A stretch of DNA of 64,000 nt from UBA5951 sp012269555. Lineage in GTDB: Bacteria; Pseudomonadota; Alphaproteobacteria; Puniceispirillales; Puniceispirillaceae. The stretch is from the NCBI GenBank assembly GCA_038147755.1, contig JAYQTS010000006.1:1-64000 (forward strand), given 5' to 3'. The notes beneath the pieces were generated by a model that saw only the letters and a list, made by a program, of their open reading frames with translations, did not search any database and had not been told where the DNA came from. Below, in pieces: positions 1 to 9,777 of this stretch. A program made the translations under genes and the position numbers. The first letter of the stretch is position 1. Each line of letters begins with the position of its first letter.

Positions 1-720
1 TGTTACTCAGAATTATCGATAGGAGTTTTATCTACCGGCGATGAGGTAATGGATGCGTCTAATACCAAAGCAGTCTTAAAGCCTGGACAACTTTATGATA
101 CTAATAGGCCAATGCTAAAAGCAATGGTTACCAAAGATAATCATTGTTGTTCTGATTATGGAATAATTATAGATGATAAAACCTCACTGCAGGAGGGATA
201 TGAGAAAGCGCTTAGTGAAAATAATATAGTTATTTCCACAGGCGGTGCATCACAGGGTATAGAGGACCATACACAAGAAGTCCTTGCTTCTTTAGGCTTT
301 GAGGTAGTGTTTTGGCGAATTGCGATGAAGCCAGGTAGACCGATGGCTGTCGGAAAAAGAAATCATCAGCTAGTGATCTGTCTACCGGGAAATCCTGTAG
401 CTACCTTCGTATGTTATCGTTTAATTGTAGCTCCTTTATTGGATTACTTGCAATGTGGGTCTGTCAGTAACCCACTCCGTATTGCCCTTCCAGTGCTATT
501 TCGTCATACTAAATCAGAAAATAGGGCAGAGTATTTAAGAGCGAGGCTTGTGCAAGACAAAGATGGTAAAACATGTATAGTTTTGTATGGCAGAAAAGGC
601 GCTGGTGTTATTTCTTCTCTCACTGGCGCAGATGGTCTGGTAGAGATTCCAATTGAAAATTCAGGAGTCGAGCCTGGAATGTTTCTTAATTTTTTGCCAT
701 TTATGGAAAGATGTTTATGA
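1..720 (+). CDS. moeA: Molybdopterin molybdenumtransferase MoeA, C-terminal part (5' end outside window)
   Basis: The reading frame is open from base 1, so the gene is cut by the window edge and about 239 codons remain. MoeA inserts molybdate into adenylylated molybdopterin in the last step of Moco synthesis. Visible motifs: STGDE near nt 31-45 followed by PGQLYDTNRPML, the STGGASQGIED loop, AMKPGRPMAVG, and CLPGNPVATFV, which together form the MoCF-binding fold of domain III. The C-terminal beta domain IV follows. The stop overlaps the moaD start as ATGA, so translation is probably coupled in a moeA-moaD-moaE operon. The family assignment is secure; only the N-terminus is unseen. Confidence 0.95.
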   Translation, partial: CYSELSIGVLSTGDEVMDASNTKAVLKPGQLYDTNRPMLKAMVTKDNHCCSDYGIIIDDKTSLQEGYEKALSENNIVISTGGASQGIEDHTQEVLASLGFEVVFWRIAMKPGRPMAVGKRNHQLVICLPGNPVATFVCYRLIVAPLLDYLQCGSVSNPLRIALPVLFRHTKSENRAEYLRARLVQDKDGKTCIVLYGRKGAGVISSLTGADGLVEIPIENSGVEPGMFLNFLPFMERCL

Positions 721-968
721 AAGTTTATTATTTTGCATGGGTGAGAGACTATATTGGTTATCCTTATGAGGATATTTCTTGTCCTAAATCTGTTAAAACA
801 ATTGAGCAACTTGCTCAGTATTTAAAAGATCAATCAGATGGGCATAGACGAGCTTTCCAAGATTTAAGCTCAATAAGAGCAGCAAAAAACCAAAAATTTG
901 TTGCTAACGACTCAGAAGTGGCAGATGCCGATGAAGTTGCTTTCTTCCCACCTGTGACAGGGGGCTGA
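717..968 (+). CDS. moaD: Molybdopterin synthase sulfur carrier subunit MoaD
   Basis: An 83-residue ubiquitin-fold protein ending in the diagnostic TGG tail, whose C-terminal glycine carries the thiocarboxylate used to make the dithiolene of molybdopterin. The N-terminus MKVYYFAWVRDYIG is the usual first beta strand. I chose the ATG at 717 because it overlaps the moeA stop by four bases (ATGA). An ATG two codons upstream (711) is possible. moaE, its partner subunit, begins one base after the stop. Length and tail match the family. Confidence 0.93.
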   Translation: MKVYYFAWVRDYIGYPYEDISCPKSVKTIEQLAQYLKDQSDGHRRAFQDLSSIRAAKNQKFVANDSEVADADEVAFFPPVTGG

Positions 969-969
969 A

Positions 970-1435
970 TTGATTAAAATTTCTATACAAAACGAGGAGT
1001 TTGACGTTACAGCAGAGATTAAGCAATTGAGTTCGAAGTCAATTGGGGCCATCGCAACTTTTTGTGGGATGGTAAGAGATAGACAGATCAAAAGATAGCT
1101 CACTAATTTCTTTAACGTTAGAACATTATCCAGGAATGTCAGAAGCAACTCTTGAAGAGATAGCGCAGAAAGCAAAAAAAGAATGGCCAATAGACTCGAT
1201 CACAATTGTTCACCGTGTTGGAAGACTTAAACCGGAGGAGATGATTGTATTTGTTGGATGCGCTTCAGCGCATCGACACGCTGCCTTTGATGGATGCCAA
1301 TATATTATGGATTATTTAAAAACAGATGCTCCATTTTGGAAGGCTGAAGAAACAAAAGATGGTAGAACTTGGGTTTCCGAGCGGGAGAATGACAAAGCAG
1401 CTAAGAAAAGGTGGCACTTAGAAGAGAGTAATTAA
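970..1435 (+). CDS. moaE: Molybdopterin synthase catalytic subunit MoaE, frameshifted
   Basis: MoaE transfers sulfur from MoaD to precursor Z. The probable TTG start at 970 gives an N-terminal half ending in IATFCGMVRD. That frame then stops at 1096. The family continues in the next frame as SLTLEHYPGMSEATL, VHRVGRLKPEEMIVFVG, SAHRHAAFDGCQYIMDY and the lysine-containing KTDAPFWKAE. The join lies at about 1081-1097. The reconstructed length of about 154 residues is normal for MoaE and both halves are well conserved, so a one-base sequence error is more likely than a true pseudogene. It follows moaD directly and ends 15 bp from convergent hisI. Confidence 0.88.
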
Positions 1436-1450
1436 ATTTGGCTAATATTC

Positions 1451-1831
1451 TCAAATAACCTTAAATGTTGGGTACGCTGTTTCAGCGTTATTTTTAAGAC
1501 CTGTCTCAGACAGCAGTTTTGTAAAGCAACTTCTGGTATTTTTGTGACAAGCTGCACCTTTTTGGTCTACTAAAAGCAAAATGCAATCGTTATCACAGTC
1601 TGTGCGAATTTCTTTTATTATTTGAATATTTCCAGATGTGTCGCCTTTGCGCCATTCAGTTTGTCTAGAGCGGGAGTAATAAATAGCCTTTTTTTGTTCC
1701 AATGATTTTAGCAATGTTTGTTTAGACATCCATGCCATCATTAAAATCTCACCACTATCCCATTGCTGCGCAACTGCAGGAATCAAGCCATCTATATTAA
1801 ATTTTAATTGGTCAATGGATTCTATCATCAT
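1451..1831 (-). CDS. hisI: Phosphoribosyl-AMP cyclohydrolase HisI
   Basis: This enzyme opens the adenine ring of phosphoribosyl-AMP in the third step of histidine synthesis, in the cytoplasm. The family signature is complete: GLIPAVAQQWDSGEILMMAW, YYSRSRQTEWRKGDTSGN, the metal-binding DCDNDCILLLVDQKGAACH and the final RSCF. The protein has about 126 residues from the ATG at 1831, a normal stand-alone HisI length. An upstream TTG at 1858 would add nine residues with no family support. It is a lone gene convergent with moaE. Confidence 0.95.
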   Translation of the reverse strand: MMIESIDQLKFNIDGLIPAVAQQWDSGEILMMAWMSKQTLLKSLEQKKAIYYSRSRQTEWRKGDTSGNIQIIKEIRTDCDNDCILLLVDQKGAACHKNTRSCFTKLLSETGLKNNAETAYPTFKVI

Positions 1832-2173
1832 CTTCTCGTTCAATAAACAAGTTGGCAATTATATTCTTAACTATATGTTTAGTTTGTATTAATATATTGA
1901 GGAAGTGAAATTTTAAAAAAATTATGATTTTTTATTTATTACCTATAACAAATTTATATGGATGACAGTTTTTATTGTCCCATTTAACTCATAATTTTGT
2001 AAAACAATTCATTGCCCCTTCCCAAATGAATAATCTTTGACAGCAAGGACTACAGAGCGTATTCAACTGGAAGTGTTTCATGCTGTAACCTGTAGTTAAA
2101 GATTAGTTTAATTATGTTTTAGGAAATAACAGCGTGGTTTTAGGTGGAAGTCACCCAGTTCGAGAGAAATTTT

Positions 2174-4152
2174 ATGCCAAATCAGACCAAAATTCATTCT
2201 GCCCTCGCAGAAGCAATGTCAGCACGAAGTTATATTACGTTGACACCTGTACAAGAGGCTATACTTAAAATTGAGGATGCAAATTCTGATCTTCTTGTAT
2301 CTGCTCAAACTGGTTCAGGAAAAACACTTGCTTTTGGAATTTCTATTGCTAGTACATTACTTGCTGAAAAAATGGAATTTGATCGCCCAAAAATACCTCT
2401 TGCAATAATAATTGCACCAACAAGAGAATTAGCTTTGCAGGTAAGAAAAGAGCTTGAGTGGCTATATGTTCGTACCAAGGCGCAATTTGCCTCTTGTGTT
2501 GGGGGTATGGATCCACGAGCTGAGCGAAGAACGTTAGAAAGTGGTGCGCACATTGTTGTTGGAACCCCAGGCAGAATAAGAGACCATATTGAACGAGGTG
2601 TATTAAGTTTGTCAGACATAAAGGCTGTTGTTCTTGATGAAGCTGATGAAATGCTAGATATGGGATTTCGTGAAGATTTAACTTTTATCTTAGGGAAGGC
2701 ACCTGTTGAACGAAGGACTTTGTTGTTTTCAGCTACTGTTCCAACTCAAATTGTTAAATTAGCTAAAACCTACCAGAAAGAATCAGTTCGTATTTCTGTT
2801 TCTTCAAAAAAATCGCAGCATATAGACATTAGCTATCATGCTATTAAGATTCAACCTTCCGATAGAGACAAAGCGGTTGTCAACTTACTTCGATATCATG
2901 ATGTATCTGGAGCGATTGTGTTTTGTAATACAAGGGCTGCTGTTACTCATTTAGCGTCAAGGTTGACTAATCGTGGATTTTCTGTTGTAGCGTTATCGGG
3001 AGAACTCTCGCAAAAAGAGCGAAACTTTGCTCTACAATCTATGCGAGTCGGGAAAGCAAATGTTTGTGTAGCGACGGATGTTGCAGCTAGAGGTATCGAT
3101 TTACCTAATCTTGAGTTAGTTATCCACGCCGACTTGCCTCAAAGTAATGAAGCAATGTTGCATAGGTCTGGTCGCACTGGTCGTGCAGGACGTAAGGGTG
3201 TTTCTGTTGTATTAATCCCAAATAGAAATTTTAAAAAAGTAGAGAGAATGTTTGAGAGCAATGGTATTGAACCTAGCTGGGTAACCCCACCATCTGCAGA
3301 CCAAATAATTGAAAAAGACAGAATTAGCTTACTTAAGTCTGAGTTCTTAACTAGCCCAGCAGATGCTTCAGAAGTGGAGATAGCCCAGAGGATACTGCAA
3401 AAATTCCCAATTGAAGCGATTGCATCTGCATTTGTTCGTAGTCAAATGGCTGGAAAATCAGCGCCAGAAGAATTAACAGTTTCTAATGCAATAGGACCTG
3501 CTGATTTTTCTAATGCAAGCTGGTTTGAATTATCAGTTGGCTACAGGGATAATGCAGAACCTAGGTGGCTTGTTGCTATGTTATGTCGAGTTGGAAATAT
3601 GGATAAGTCCTTGATTGGGGATATTCAGATACATAATTCCTTAACATTTGTTGAAATTGCATCAAATGGCGTTCAGCAATTACTTGCCGAAATTGGCCCT
3701 GATTTTTTGCTAGAAGAAAAAATTCAAATAAAACAAATGCAGGCGGCACCAGAGCGCATACAGCTGGTTCGAAAGCGCAAGTTTTCTTCTTCTAGGAGGA
3801 GTAGTAATCATGCAGGCTTATCCGAGCTTTCTACTAAAAAAAACGTCAAACTATCTTTAGAAAATAAGAAAAAGTCTAAATCAAAGAAAAGCAAAGCAGT
3901 TTCAGGTGAATTAGATTTTAAAAAAAATAAGAGAAAGCCAAAAAAGCGAATACAGAGAAAACTCATTTTGAAAATCAAGCAATGCATAAGCAGGCTCCTC
4001 ATGATTTGAAGTTAGGCCAATCTAATCAAAGTCAGGATAAAAAAGGAAAAGGTATAGCTTTTCGGCAGTCAGGAAAAAACAAGACTAAAAAGAGAAAGAT
4101 ATCAACTACAATGGGTGGGGGCAAGGCGCCGTTGCGGCGCAATAAATTTTAA
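2174..4152 (+). CDS. DEAD-box ATP-dependent RNA helicase, C-terminal tail frameshifted
   Basis: A CsdA/DeaD-like RNA helicase that unwinds structured RNA, probably in ribosome assembly or cold response. Motifs in order: Q motif (TLTPVQEAIL), AQTGSGKT, PTRELALQ, VVGTPGR, VLDEADEMLDMGF, SATV, then in the second RecA domain IVFCNTR, TDVAARGIDLP and HRSGRTGRAGR. A DbpA-type RNA-binding region follows, then a Lys-rich tail. The frame shifts in an A8 run at 3920-3927. The next frame continues through more basic sequence to MGGGKAPLRRNKF and stops at 4152, an ending typical of alphaproteobacterial homologues. I prefer the ATG at 2174, preceded by GAGAGA, over the GTG at 2144. The reconstructed length is about 659 residues. 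Confidence 0.93.
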
Positions 4153-5300
4153 TTTTTTAAATCTAGGCGCTGGCGTAATTCAGTTATGTTTTTTGCTCCT
4201 ATTTGAAGAAGCGCGTTGATGATTTCCTCTTCAAGTATTTGTGCAACATGTTTTCCGCCGTGTGTTCCAATAGCAGCTAAACCATATAAAAATGGTCTCC
4301 CAACAAGAACAAAATCTGCTCCTAATGCCAGGGCTCTAAGTATATCAAGACCAGACCGGATTCCGCTATCAAAAACAAGTGGATATTTAGGTCCGACTGC
4401 TTGGCGTATTGAGGGTAGAGCAGATATAGAAGCAGGGTTCCCGTCAAACTGTCTGCCGCCATGGTTTGAAACCACTATCCCATCAACACCTATATCAACA
4501 GCTTTCATCGCGTCTGATTTTTGCATTACGCCTTTCAAGAGTAATTTGCCTTTCCAATGTTTTCTAATTTCTGACAAATATTCCCAAGTTAATGAACCGT
4601 TAAGCTGTTCTCCTATAAATTCTGATATAGGCTTTGAGTTGTCTCTGGGGACATAGGGTTCCATATTTTTAAAACGGAGTTTGCCTTTTAGTTCCAATGC
4701 AGCCAGAGCCCATCTTGGATGCTGCAAGATTTGTAAAAGCATTCTTAAGTTCATTTTAGTTGCATTTCTAGAACCAATGGGGGCCCCAGCTTTTCGCATA
4801 TCTTCTCGTCGACTAGGCCCAGGCACATCTCCAGTAACTACCAAAACCTGCATATTTGAATTCGCTGCTCTCTCTAATAAAGAGCACATAATTTCACGGC
4901 TGTGTGGCGCATATAATTGAAACCAGCCAAATCCATCACTTTTACTTCCAATATCTTCAATGCTTGCTCCTGCAACAGTACTTAGTGTATAGGGTATATT
5001 TAATTTTGCTGCCATTGCCGCTAGGTGATGTTCGGATAGAGGCCAAATCATAGAAGATAATCCAATGGGGGCAACACCAAATGGCATTGAAAATGTTTGA
5101 CCCAAAAACTTAGTTTCTAGATTGGGAACAAACCTTCCATGCATTAATTCGGGGGTGAATGTAACTTTGTCTAAAGCTTTTCGATTGCGAGACATAGCAT
5201 GTCCATTTCCAGTGCCGGCCTCAAGATATGCATGTATAAATGGGGGAATGTTTCTAGCAGCGGCTGGCTCTAGATCACTAATTCTTGGGAATTTTGACAT
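4149..5300 (-). CDS. FMN-dependent alpha-hydroxy-acid dehydrogenase (L-lactate dehydrogenase family)
   Basis: A TIM-barrel flavoenzyme of the LldD/glycolate oxidase family that oxidises 2-hydroxy acids to 2-keto acids. The protein has the N-terminal alpha-hydroxy-acid fold (FTPELMHGRF), the substrate region of the barrel, and the active-site signature VVSNHGGRQFDG with the catalytic histidine, followed by the phosphate-binding DSGIRSGLDILRALALGAD and GRPFLYGLAA. L-lactate is the likeliest substrate, but the sequence does not separate it from other 2-hydroxy acids. I chose the ATG at 5300; a TTG at 5315 would extend it. Its 3' end just overlaps the reconstructed helicase end. Confidence 0.9.
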   Translation of the reverse strand: MSKFPRISDLEPAAARNIPPFIHAYLEAGTGNGHAMSRNRKALDKVTFTPELMHGRFVPNLETKFLGQTFSMPFGVAPIGLSSMIWPLSEHHLAAMAAKLNIPYTLSTVAGASIEDIGSKSDGFGWFQLYAPHSREIMCSLLERAANSNMQVLVVTGDVPGPSRREDMRKAGAPIGSRNATKMNLRMLLQILQHPRWALAALELKGKLRFKNMEPYVPRDNSKPISEFIGEQLNGSLTWEYLSEIRKHWKGKLLLKGVMQKSDAMKAVDIGVDGIVVSNHGGRQFDGNPASISALPSIRQAVGPKYPLVFDSGIRSGLDILRALALGADFVLVGRPFLYGLAAIGTHGGKHVAQILEEEIINALLQIGAKNITELRQRLDLKN

Positions 5301-5636
5301 TAACTTAGTTGTCAAATCTTAAAACCTTATCGCTGAAAACTTTGTTATTTCCTAGCATAGAAAGTTGAAAATACTCTCGTAAAACATAGTTTAAACTATA
5401 TTTAAAGCAAGCATTTTGAGTCACACAATTAAATCCATTCTTGTTCTTTTAATGTTTTAAGGCGAAGGAATTATTAATCAAAAATTAATTAACGCTATCC
5501 AATTAATTTAAAATTAGTGAATTTGGCATCTAATTTTTTTTCTAAGTTACAAAATATAATCTTACATTGTGAAATCATAGATTGTAATCTAAAAGACGAT
5601 ACAAAATGATTAATCTTTAAATATCATGTTTAAAAG

Positions 5637-5720
5637 TAGGAGGCCTCGGAAAGTAGGAAAACCGAGACCTCCAGTCTGGGGGAAGACTTTTAATAAAGTC
5701 TTAATATATACGGTGGTAGA
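5637..5720 (-). terminator. Double stem-loop between idi and lldD, probable terminator of the pigment operon
   Basis: On the minus strand, about 110-140 bases after the idi stop, an 11-bp stem (GGAGGTCTCGG paired with CCGAGGCCTCC, one wobble, 12-nt loop) is followed by TACTTTT, as expected of an intrinsic terminator. Next to it lie two overlapping smaller hairpins, AGTCT/AGACT and AAGAC/GTCTT, the first followed on the plus strand by a short T run. The element could therefore terminate in both directions or be a small structured RNA. The surrounding 5316-5778 has no gene; the rest is AT-rich and presumably holds the lldD promoter. Confidence 0.55.
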
Positions 5721-5778
5721 TATTTAACGGTTTTGCAAGTATATAATTTTTTTTATTTTGGTAAAAAAACCGTTTCTT

Positions 5779-6822
5779 CTATAACATTTTATTTAAGTTA
5801 CTTAAATCATCTGCTTTATTGATCCCCGTAAGAAATAAGGCGATGGATAATTGTTCTTTTATTGTTTTCAGTGATTGAAAAAGGTGCTCTTGTTTAACTT
5901 CTAATTCTTCTGTTTCCAATGATTTTAATAAAACAGACGCGCCGCCCCCAATATGACAGCCGAGATATAAAAGCTTAGCTAAATCAAGTCCATTGCGTAA
6001 ACCGCCAGAGCCAATAATTGTGACTTGTGGAAGTATTTGTCGCATTTCGGGCAAAATATCTGTAATTAGGTGTCCCCAATCAAGAAATGGCTCATAGAGC
6101 TCACGCTGGCTCTTTGGAAGTCTTTCAGCTTCAATCCTCGCCCAACTTGTTCCTCCTGCACAAGCAACATCAATGTAGTAGACTCCAACGTTATGAAGTT
6201 TTTTGGCCACAGGTAAACTTATGCCCGCACCAACTTCCTTGATGAGAATAGGACATGGTAACGTTTTTACTGCCATTTCAATCGAATTTAGAACGCCCCT
6301 CCAATTGGATTCTCCCTCTGGTTGGATTATCTCTTGGAGCGGATTTAAATGAATTGCAAGAGCATCTGCCTCAAGGTCTTCTATAGCAGCCTTAGCTAAT
6401 TCTAAACCATTTTCCTGCGCAAGTTGAATGCCTCCAATGTTGCCAATAATTGGAATTTTTGGAGCTAATTTCCTTAACTCTTTTTGGCTTTTACCATTTG
6501 CAATGCTGCTTCTTTGGCTTCCAACACCAAAAGCAATACCGCATTGGTTAGCTACCTCTGCAAAGGCAAGATTTAGTCTATTCCCACGAGGAGTGCCACC
6601 TGTCATTCCTGTTATCATAAATGGAAACGATAATTCTCTGTTTAGAAATTCACAAGAAGTATCTACATCATCAAAATCCATTTCTGGAAGAGCATTATGT
6701 GGCAGTGTAATTAGGTCTAAAGGGTGAGCAATATTGAAGCGAGAGAGTTCTGATTTAGATAAATCAATATGAACATCTTTACGAGCAGAAGAAATTAAAT
6801 CTTTTGTGGTGGGGGTAATCAT
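5779..6822 (-). CDS. fni: Type 2 isopentenyl-diphosphate delta-isomerase
   Basis: An FMN/NADPH-dependent isomerase that interconverts IPP and DMAPP and so primes carotenoid and retinal synthesis. Family motifs: N-terminal RKDVHIDLSKSELSRFN, PFMITGMTGGTPRGNRLN, FGVGSQRSS, ALAIHLNPLQEIIQPEG, ILIKEVGAGIS, DVACAGGTSWARIEAERL and the phosphate-binding IIGSGGLRNGLDLAKLLYLG. The ATG at 6822 gives about 347 residues. A TTG at 6837 would overlap the blh stop. It is the last gene of the rhodopsin-carotenoid cluster, in the same place as in other marine rhodopsin cassettes. Confidence 0.95.
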   Translation of the reverse strand: MITPTTKDLISSARKDVHIDLSKSELSRFNIAHPLDLITLPHNALPEMDFDDVDTSCEFLNRELSFPFMITGMTGGTPRGNRLNLAFAEVANQCGIAFGVGSQRSSIANGKSQKELRKLAPKIPIIGNIGGIQLAQENGLELAKAAIEDLEADALAIHLNPLQEIIQPEGESNWRGVLNSIEMAVKTLPCPILIKEVGAGISLPVAKKLHNVGVYYIDVACAGGTSWARIEAERLPKSQRELYEPFLDWGHLITDILPEMRQILPQVTIIGSGGLRNGLDLAKLLYLGCHIGGGASVLLKSLETEELEVKQEHLFQSLKTIKEQLSIALFLTGINKADDLSNLNKML

Positions 6823-6833
6823 AAAAAACTGTC

Positions 6834-7661
6834 TCAATTTTTGATTTTAATTCTAGAAGCGTGTGGTCTAAATATAAGGTCGATAAGTATCATGTGAGGA
6901 ACCGTTAAAGCCGCAAGACCAATAAAGACAGTTTGTAAAGCCGCTTCACCGGCCATCATTTTCGAATTAAGAAAAAAATATATTCCTCCGCCTATCAACC
7001 AGCTCGTAAAAGATAAAATAATAGCACTACCTATCATCATTTTTTTTGAACTCATATGCTGTAACTGTTTCCAAACAAAACTGAAGTGACGTCTGCTATG
7101 GATAAAGCAGAAGTATATGGCAAAAGTAACGAGAGGGGGTGCATACCAGGCTAGAAAAATTAATCCAATAAGTTCAAAGGCGATATTATAATGTTTAGAA
7201 CGTAAAGTTTCATAGGTATGGAGACATACTCCTATGCTCCAACATAAAAAAAATACCAATAGTATGTCCCATAAAATGGGAGTTGGACCACTTGTTAATA
7301 TTGAAAATAGCTTCGTAACTTCATTTTTTTGGATAAGCGGCAACCAAACAGCAACAGTGCCGCCATGTGCAATAATGTGGGGCCACTTAAGTTTAGTTGG
7401 GCATGCATTGAAATCAGCCATTCCAAAATGGACTATGCTTATCAAAAGAAAAATAAGAAGAGAAAATGCTGGTAATTGATCCCAAATTAAAAAAATTGCT
7501 ATTGCTAGCAAAAGGTAAATTAATAGTAGTCCTGCTAATCTGGCTATTCTCTTTGATGAAGAAATCATTGAAAAAGAAATAGCAGCATCTAAGGCACCAT
7601 GTGGCAAACCAATAAACACAACTAATGCTAACGCACACCAATCAATTAACATCAAGCCCAT
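6834..7661 (-). CDS. blh: Beta-carotene 15,15'-dioxygenase, Brp/Blh family
   Basis: An integral-membrane oxygenase that cleaves beta-carotene centrally into two retinal molecules, the rhodopsin chromophore. The 275-residue protein is almost entirely hydrophobic helices. It has the conserved histidine-bearing segments GLPHGALDAA near residue 20, VHFGMADF, HGG, and HSRRHFSFV in the C-terminal half, which are the expected iron ligands. It overlaps the end of crtY by 10 bases, so the two are probably co-translated. Its presence shows that the cell makes its own retinal. Confidence 0.95.
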   Translation of the reverse strand: MGLMLIDWCALALVVFIGLPHGALDAAISFSMISSSKRIARLAGLLLIYLLLAIAIFLIWDQLPAFSLLIFLLISIVHFGMADFNACPTKLKWPHIIAHGGTVAVWLPLIQKNEVTKLFSILTSGPTPILWDILLVFFLCWSIGVCLHTYETLRSKHYNIAFELIGLIFLAWYAPPLVTFAIYFCFIHSRRHFSFVWKQLQHMSSKKMMIGSAIILSFTSWLIGGGIYFFLNSKMMAGEAALQTVFIGLAALTVPHMILIDLIFRPHASRIKIKN

Positions 7662-8794
7662 TTAGCTATCCTTTTCCACTTTTCTATGATAACTCTAACG
7701 GCTTGATTAATAAATAGCCATTTAGGCATTGAGTTTATAACTAAAAAATAATCTTTAATATTGGCTTCACCACTTAAAAATCGAGCAAATGAGTCACCAT
7801 CTAACGCTCTTGCTAATTTAAAGAAAAGTCTCTGTGCTTTTTCTGGGTGGGATTTAAGAACTTCTAAAAATATATGATCCATCATTAAGTCATGTTTTTT
7901 ATGTGGGGTTGTTGGTTTTGTTTGACGATCTAAAAATTGCATAATTTGCTTTTGAATAAAGCTAAATGCATAGCCAGATGAGGGTCTAATAGCTCCAGCA
8001 TTGCTTCCAATAGAATACAAAAAAGGATTTTCATCTTTTGGTTTAACACCCCCCATTGGGATTATACCTTTTTCACTTTTTATGATTTCAAAGCTGGTAA
8101 CATTATAAATACGACTTAAATAGTCGGTTATTGCTTCGTCATAAACTTCTTCTCGATGAGGTGATGTGCTAAAGAAAGTTGACTCTACTAGAGCAGTATA
8201 TGCGTCATAACCTAGCACATACATGAAATGAATACCGTTTTTTTGAGATACTCTGAAGTCCATCAAGACGGCAACCTTAGAATTAAAAACTGGTATTGAT
8301 GTTTTGATTTCCAAACCTTTAAAATGCTGAAGTAGAATGTTCTTATCTGCCATAGGAGGGCGAGAATCATAAATAGAATCATATTTTTTTTTATGATCCG
8401 ATGTTATTAGTATATTTTTATCTGTGTTAGTCACAGGTAACTTTATGACCTCTGTTGTGGTAGCTGCGGAATGAAATCTTTGTTGGCACCAATCAAACCA
8501 ATCATCGCTGCTAATACTGCAATAAGCGTGGTTGATGCTACGATGGGTTACTATTCCCTCATCAGTAATAATTTGCCAACTATTCCACTTTGCCCTTTTT
8601 CTCGACAATGCTTCAGAAAGCCAAGGCATCTGCCAGAATCCCCAATTATGGGAGGTGTGAGGTTCCTCTTTTAGGTAGAGAGTTACCCTATTAGCAGATA
8701 GTTGGTCGACTCTAGCTGCAAGAGACCAACCTGCGCAGCCACCACCAACAATTGCCACCGTTTTTGCCTTCACCCTTTTCTTTTGTATGCTCAT
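7652..8794 (-). CDS. crtY: Lycopene beta-cyclase CrtY
   Basis: This enzyme cyclises both ends of lycopene to give beta-carotene. The N-terminus has the dinucleotide-binding motif VAIVGGGCAGWSLAARV, and the body has the cyclase pattern, including YDSRPP and the C-terminal SSGYAFSFIQKQ. The length of 380 residues fits the CrtY class. The start overlaps the crtB stop as ATGA and the end overlaps blh. No hydroxylase or ketolase gene is present, so the pathway as seen ends at beta-carotene feeding Blh. Confidence 0.94.
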   Translation of the reverse strand: MSIQKKRVKAKTVAIVGGGCAGWSLAARVDQLSANRVTLYLKEEPHTSHNWGFWQMPWLSEALSRKRAKWNSWQIITDEGIVTHRSINHAYCSISSDDWFDWCQQRFHSAATTTEVIKLPVTNTDKNILITSDHKKKYDSIYDSRPPMADKNILLQHFKGLEIKTSIPVFNSKVAVLMDFRVSQKNGIHFMYVLGYDAYTALVESTFFSTSPHREEVYDEAITDYLSRIYNVTSFEIIKSEKGIIPMGGVKPKDENPFLYSIGSNAGAIRPSSGYAFSFIQKQIMQFLDRQTKPTTPHKKHDLMMDHIFLEVLKSHPEKAQRLFFKLARALDGDSFARFLSGEANIKDYFLVINSMPKWLFINQAVRVIIEKWKRIAKWA

Positions 8795-9726
8795 AACATA
8801 TCAAGCTTTTCTGCAAGGTATTGATGCAGTTTAGCATCATGTTTAGGAGGTTTTAGAAACCTCGAAAATAAAAGAGGAAACACACTGCAGCTTGATAGAA
8901 CTTTTGCAAAACTGGAAGTGACTGTGCGTCCATCATACCAATTAACTTTTTTGGCAATCAATTGGGTTCCTATTTTTTGATAAACACACCCTGCAACACC
9001 AATAGCTAAATGTGCCTTCCATGGTAAAAAAACTAATCCCTTTACGCCACTCTGATAATACTGGTCTGCAAGACATAATAGCTTTATGATCGCTTTTTTT
9101 ACCAATTGAGCATTTTTTGAATTTGGTTTTTTGGAAGCCTCTAAAATATCTGTTGGCGACATATCGTTAACCCAATCTGACGGTAAATATCGTCTCCCCA
9201 TGTAAGCATCTTCCCGTACATCTCGTGCAATATTGGTAAGTTGCATAGCAATTCCAAGATCCACTGCGAAAGCAAATGCTTTTTTATTCCTGCATTTAAG
9301 TATTGGACACATCATCCATCCCACAGACCCAGCAACATGATAGCTATATTGAATTAATTCAGCCTCATTTTTAATTAGAACATCGTTTTGATCTTGCATA
9401 AGTCCCTCAATCAAGTCCTTCAAGGCCCTAAAAGGTAAGTTCATATCTTCAAAAAATATAAGCATTTCATCCAGAAGCGGGTCAGAATATTTTTTTTTAT
9501 TCTTTAAATTTAGATGTATATTTCTGAGCCTATCTGGGCCATACTCAATTTCTGAGTCTGCTAAGTCATCTAGTATACGACAGTAGGAATACAACTTGGC
9601 TGCATTTTTAGACATTTCACGGCCAAGAAAATGAGAAGCCCAATAAAAACTTTTTCCGTTTTTTTGAAGGCTAATGGTTGCGTCCAATCCCTCATTTGTT
9701 TTATGCGTTACAGCTTCCGAAAGCAC
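8791..9726 (-). CDS. crtB: Phytoene synthase CrtB
   Basis: It condenses two GGPP head to head into phytoene, the first committed carotenoid step. Both aspartate-rich motifs are visible: YCRILDDLADSE near residue 45 and NIARDVREDAYMGRRYLP near residue 175, the squalene/phytoene synthase signature. The start is a GTG at 9726 and the length 311 residues. It follows crtI after about 50 bases and overlaps crtY by four. Confidence 0.95.
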   Translation of the reverse strand: MLSEAVTHKTNEGLDATISLQKNGKSFYWASHFLGREMSKNAAKLYSYCRILDDLADSEIEYGPDRLRNIHLNLKNKKKYSDPLLDEMLIFFEDMNLPFRALKDLIEGLMQDQNDVLIKNEAELIQYSYHVAGSVGWMMCPILKCRNKKAFAFAVDLGIAMQLTNIARDVREDAYMGRRYLPSDWVNDMSPTDILEASKKPNSKNAQLVKKAIIKLLCLADQYYQSGVKGLVFLPWKAHLAIGVAGCVYQKIGTQLIAKKVNWYDGRTVTSSFAKVLSSCSVFPLLFSRFLKPPKHDAKLHQYLAEKLDML

Positions 9727-9777
9727 GTCTAATTTTATCCTTTTTTTAAAAAACCCTCAAAAATCAATTTATTTTGA

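Noticed and set aside
970..1435. moaE as a true pseudogene
   Set aside because: Both halves are highly conserved and the same kind of lesion hits essential genes, so sequence error is simpler.
4216..5322. Three open frames on the plus strand opposite the hydroxy-acid dehydrogenase
   Set aside because: They are antisense shadows of a well-conserved minus-strand gene and resemble no family.
5387..5398. Perfect palindrome TAGTTTAAACTA upstream of the lldD-like gene
   Set aside because: 12-bp AT-rich palindromes are expected many times by chance in 64 kb of this composition.
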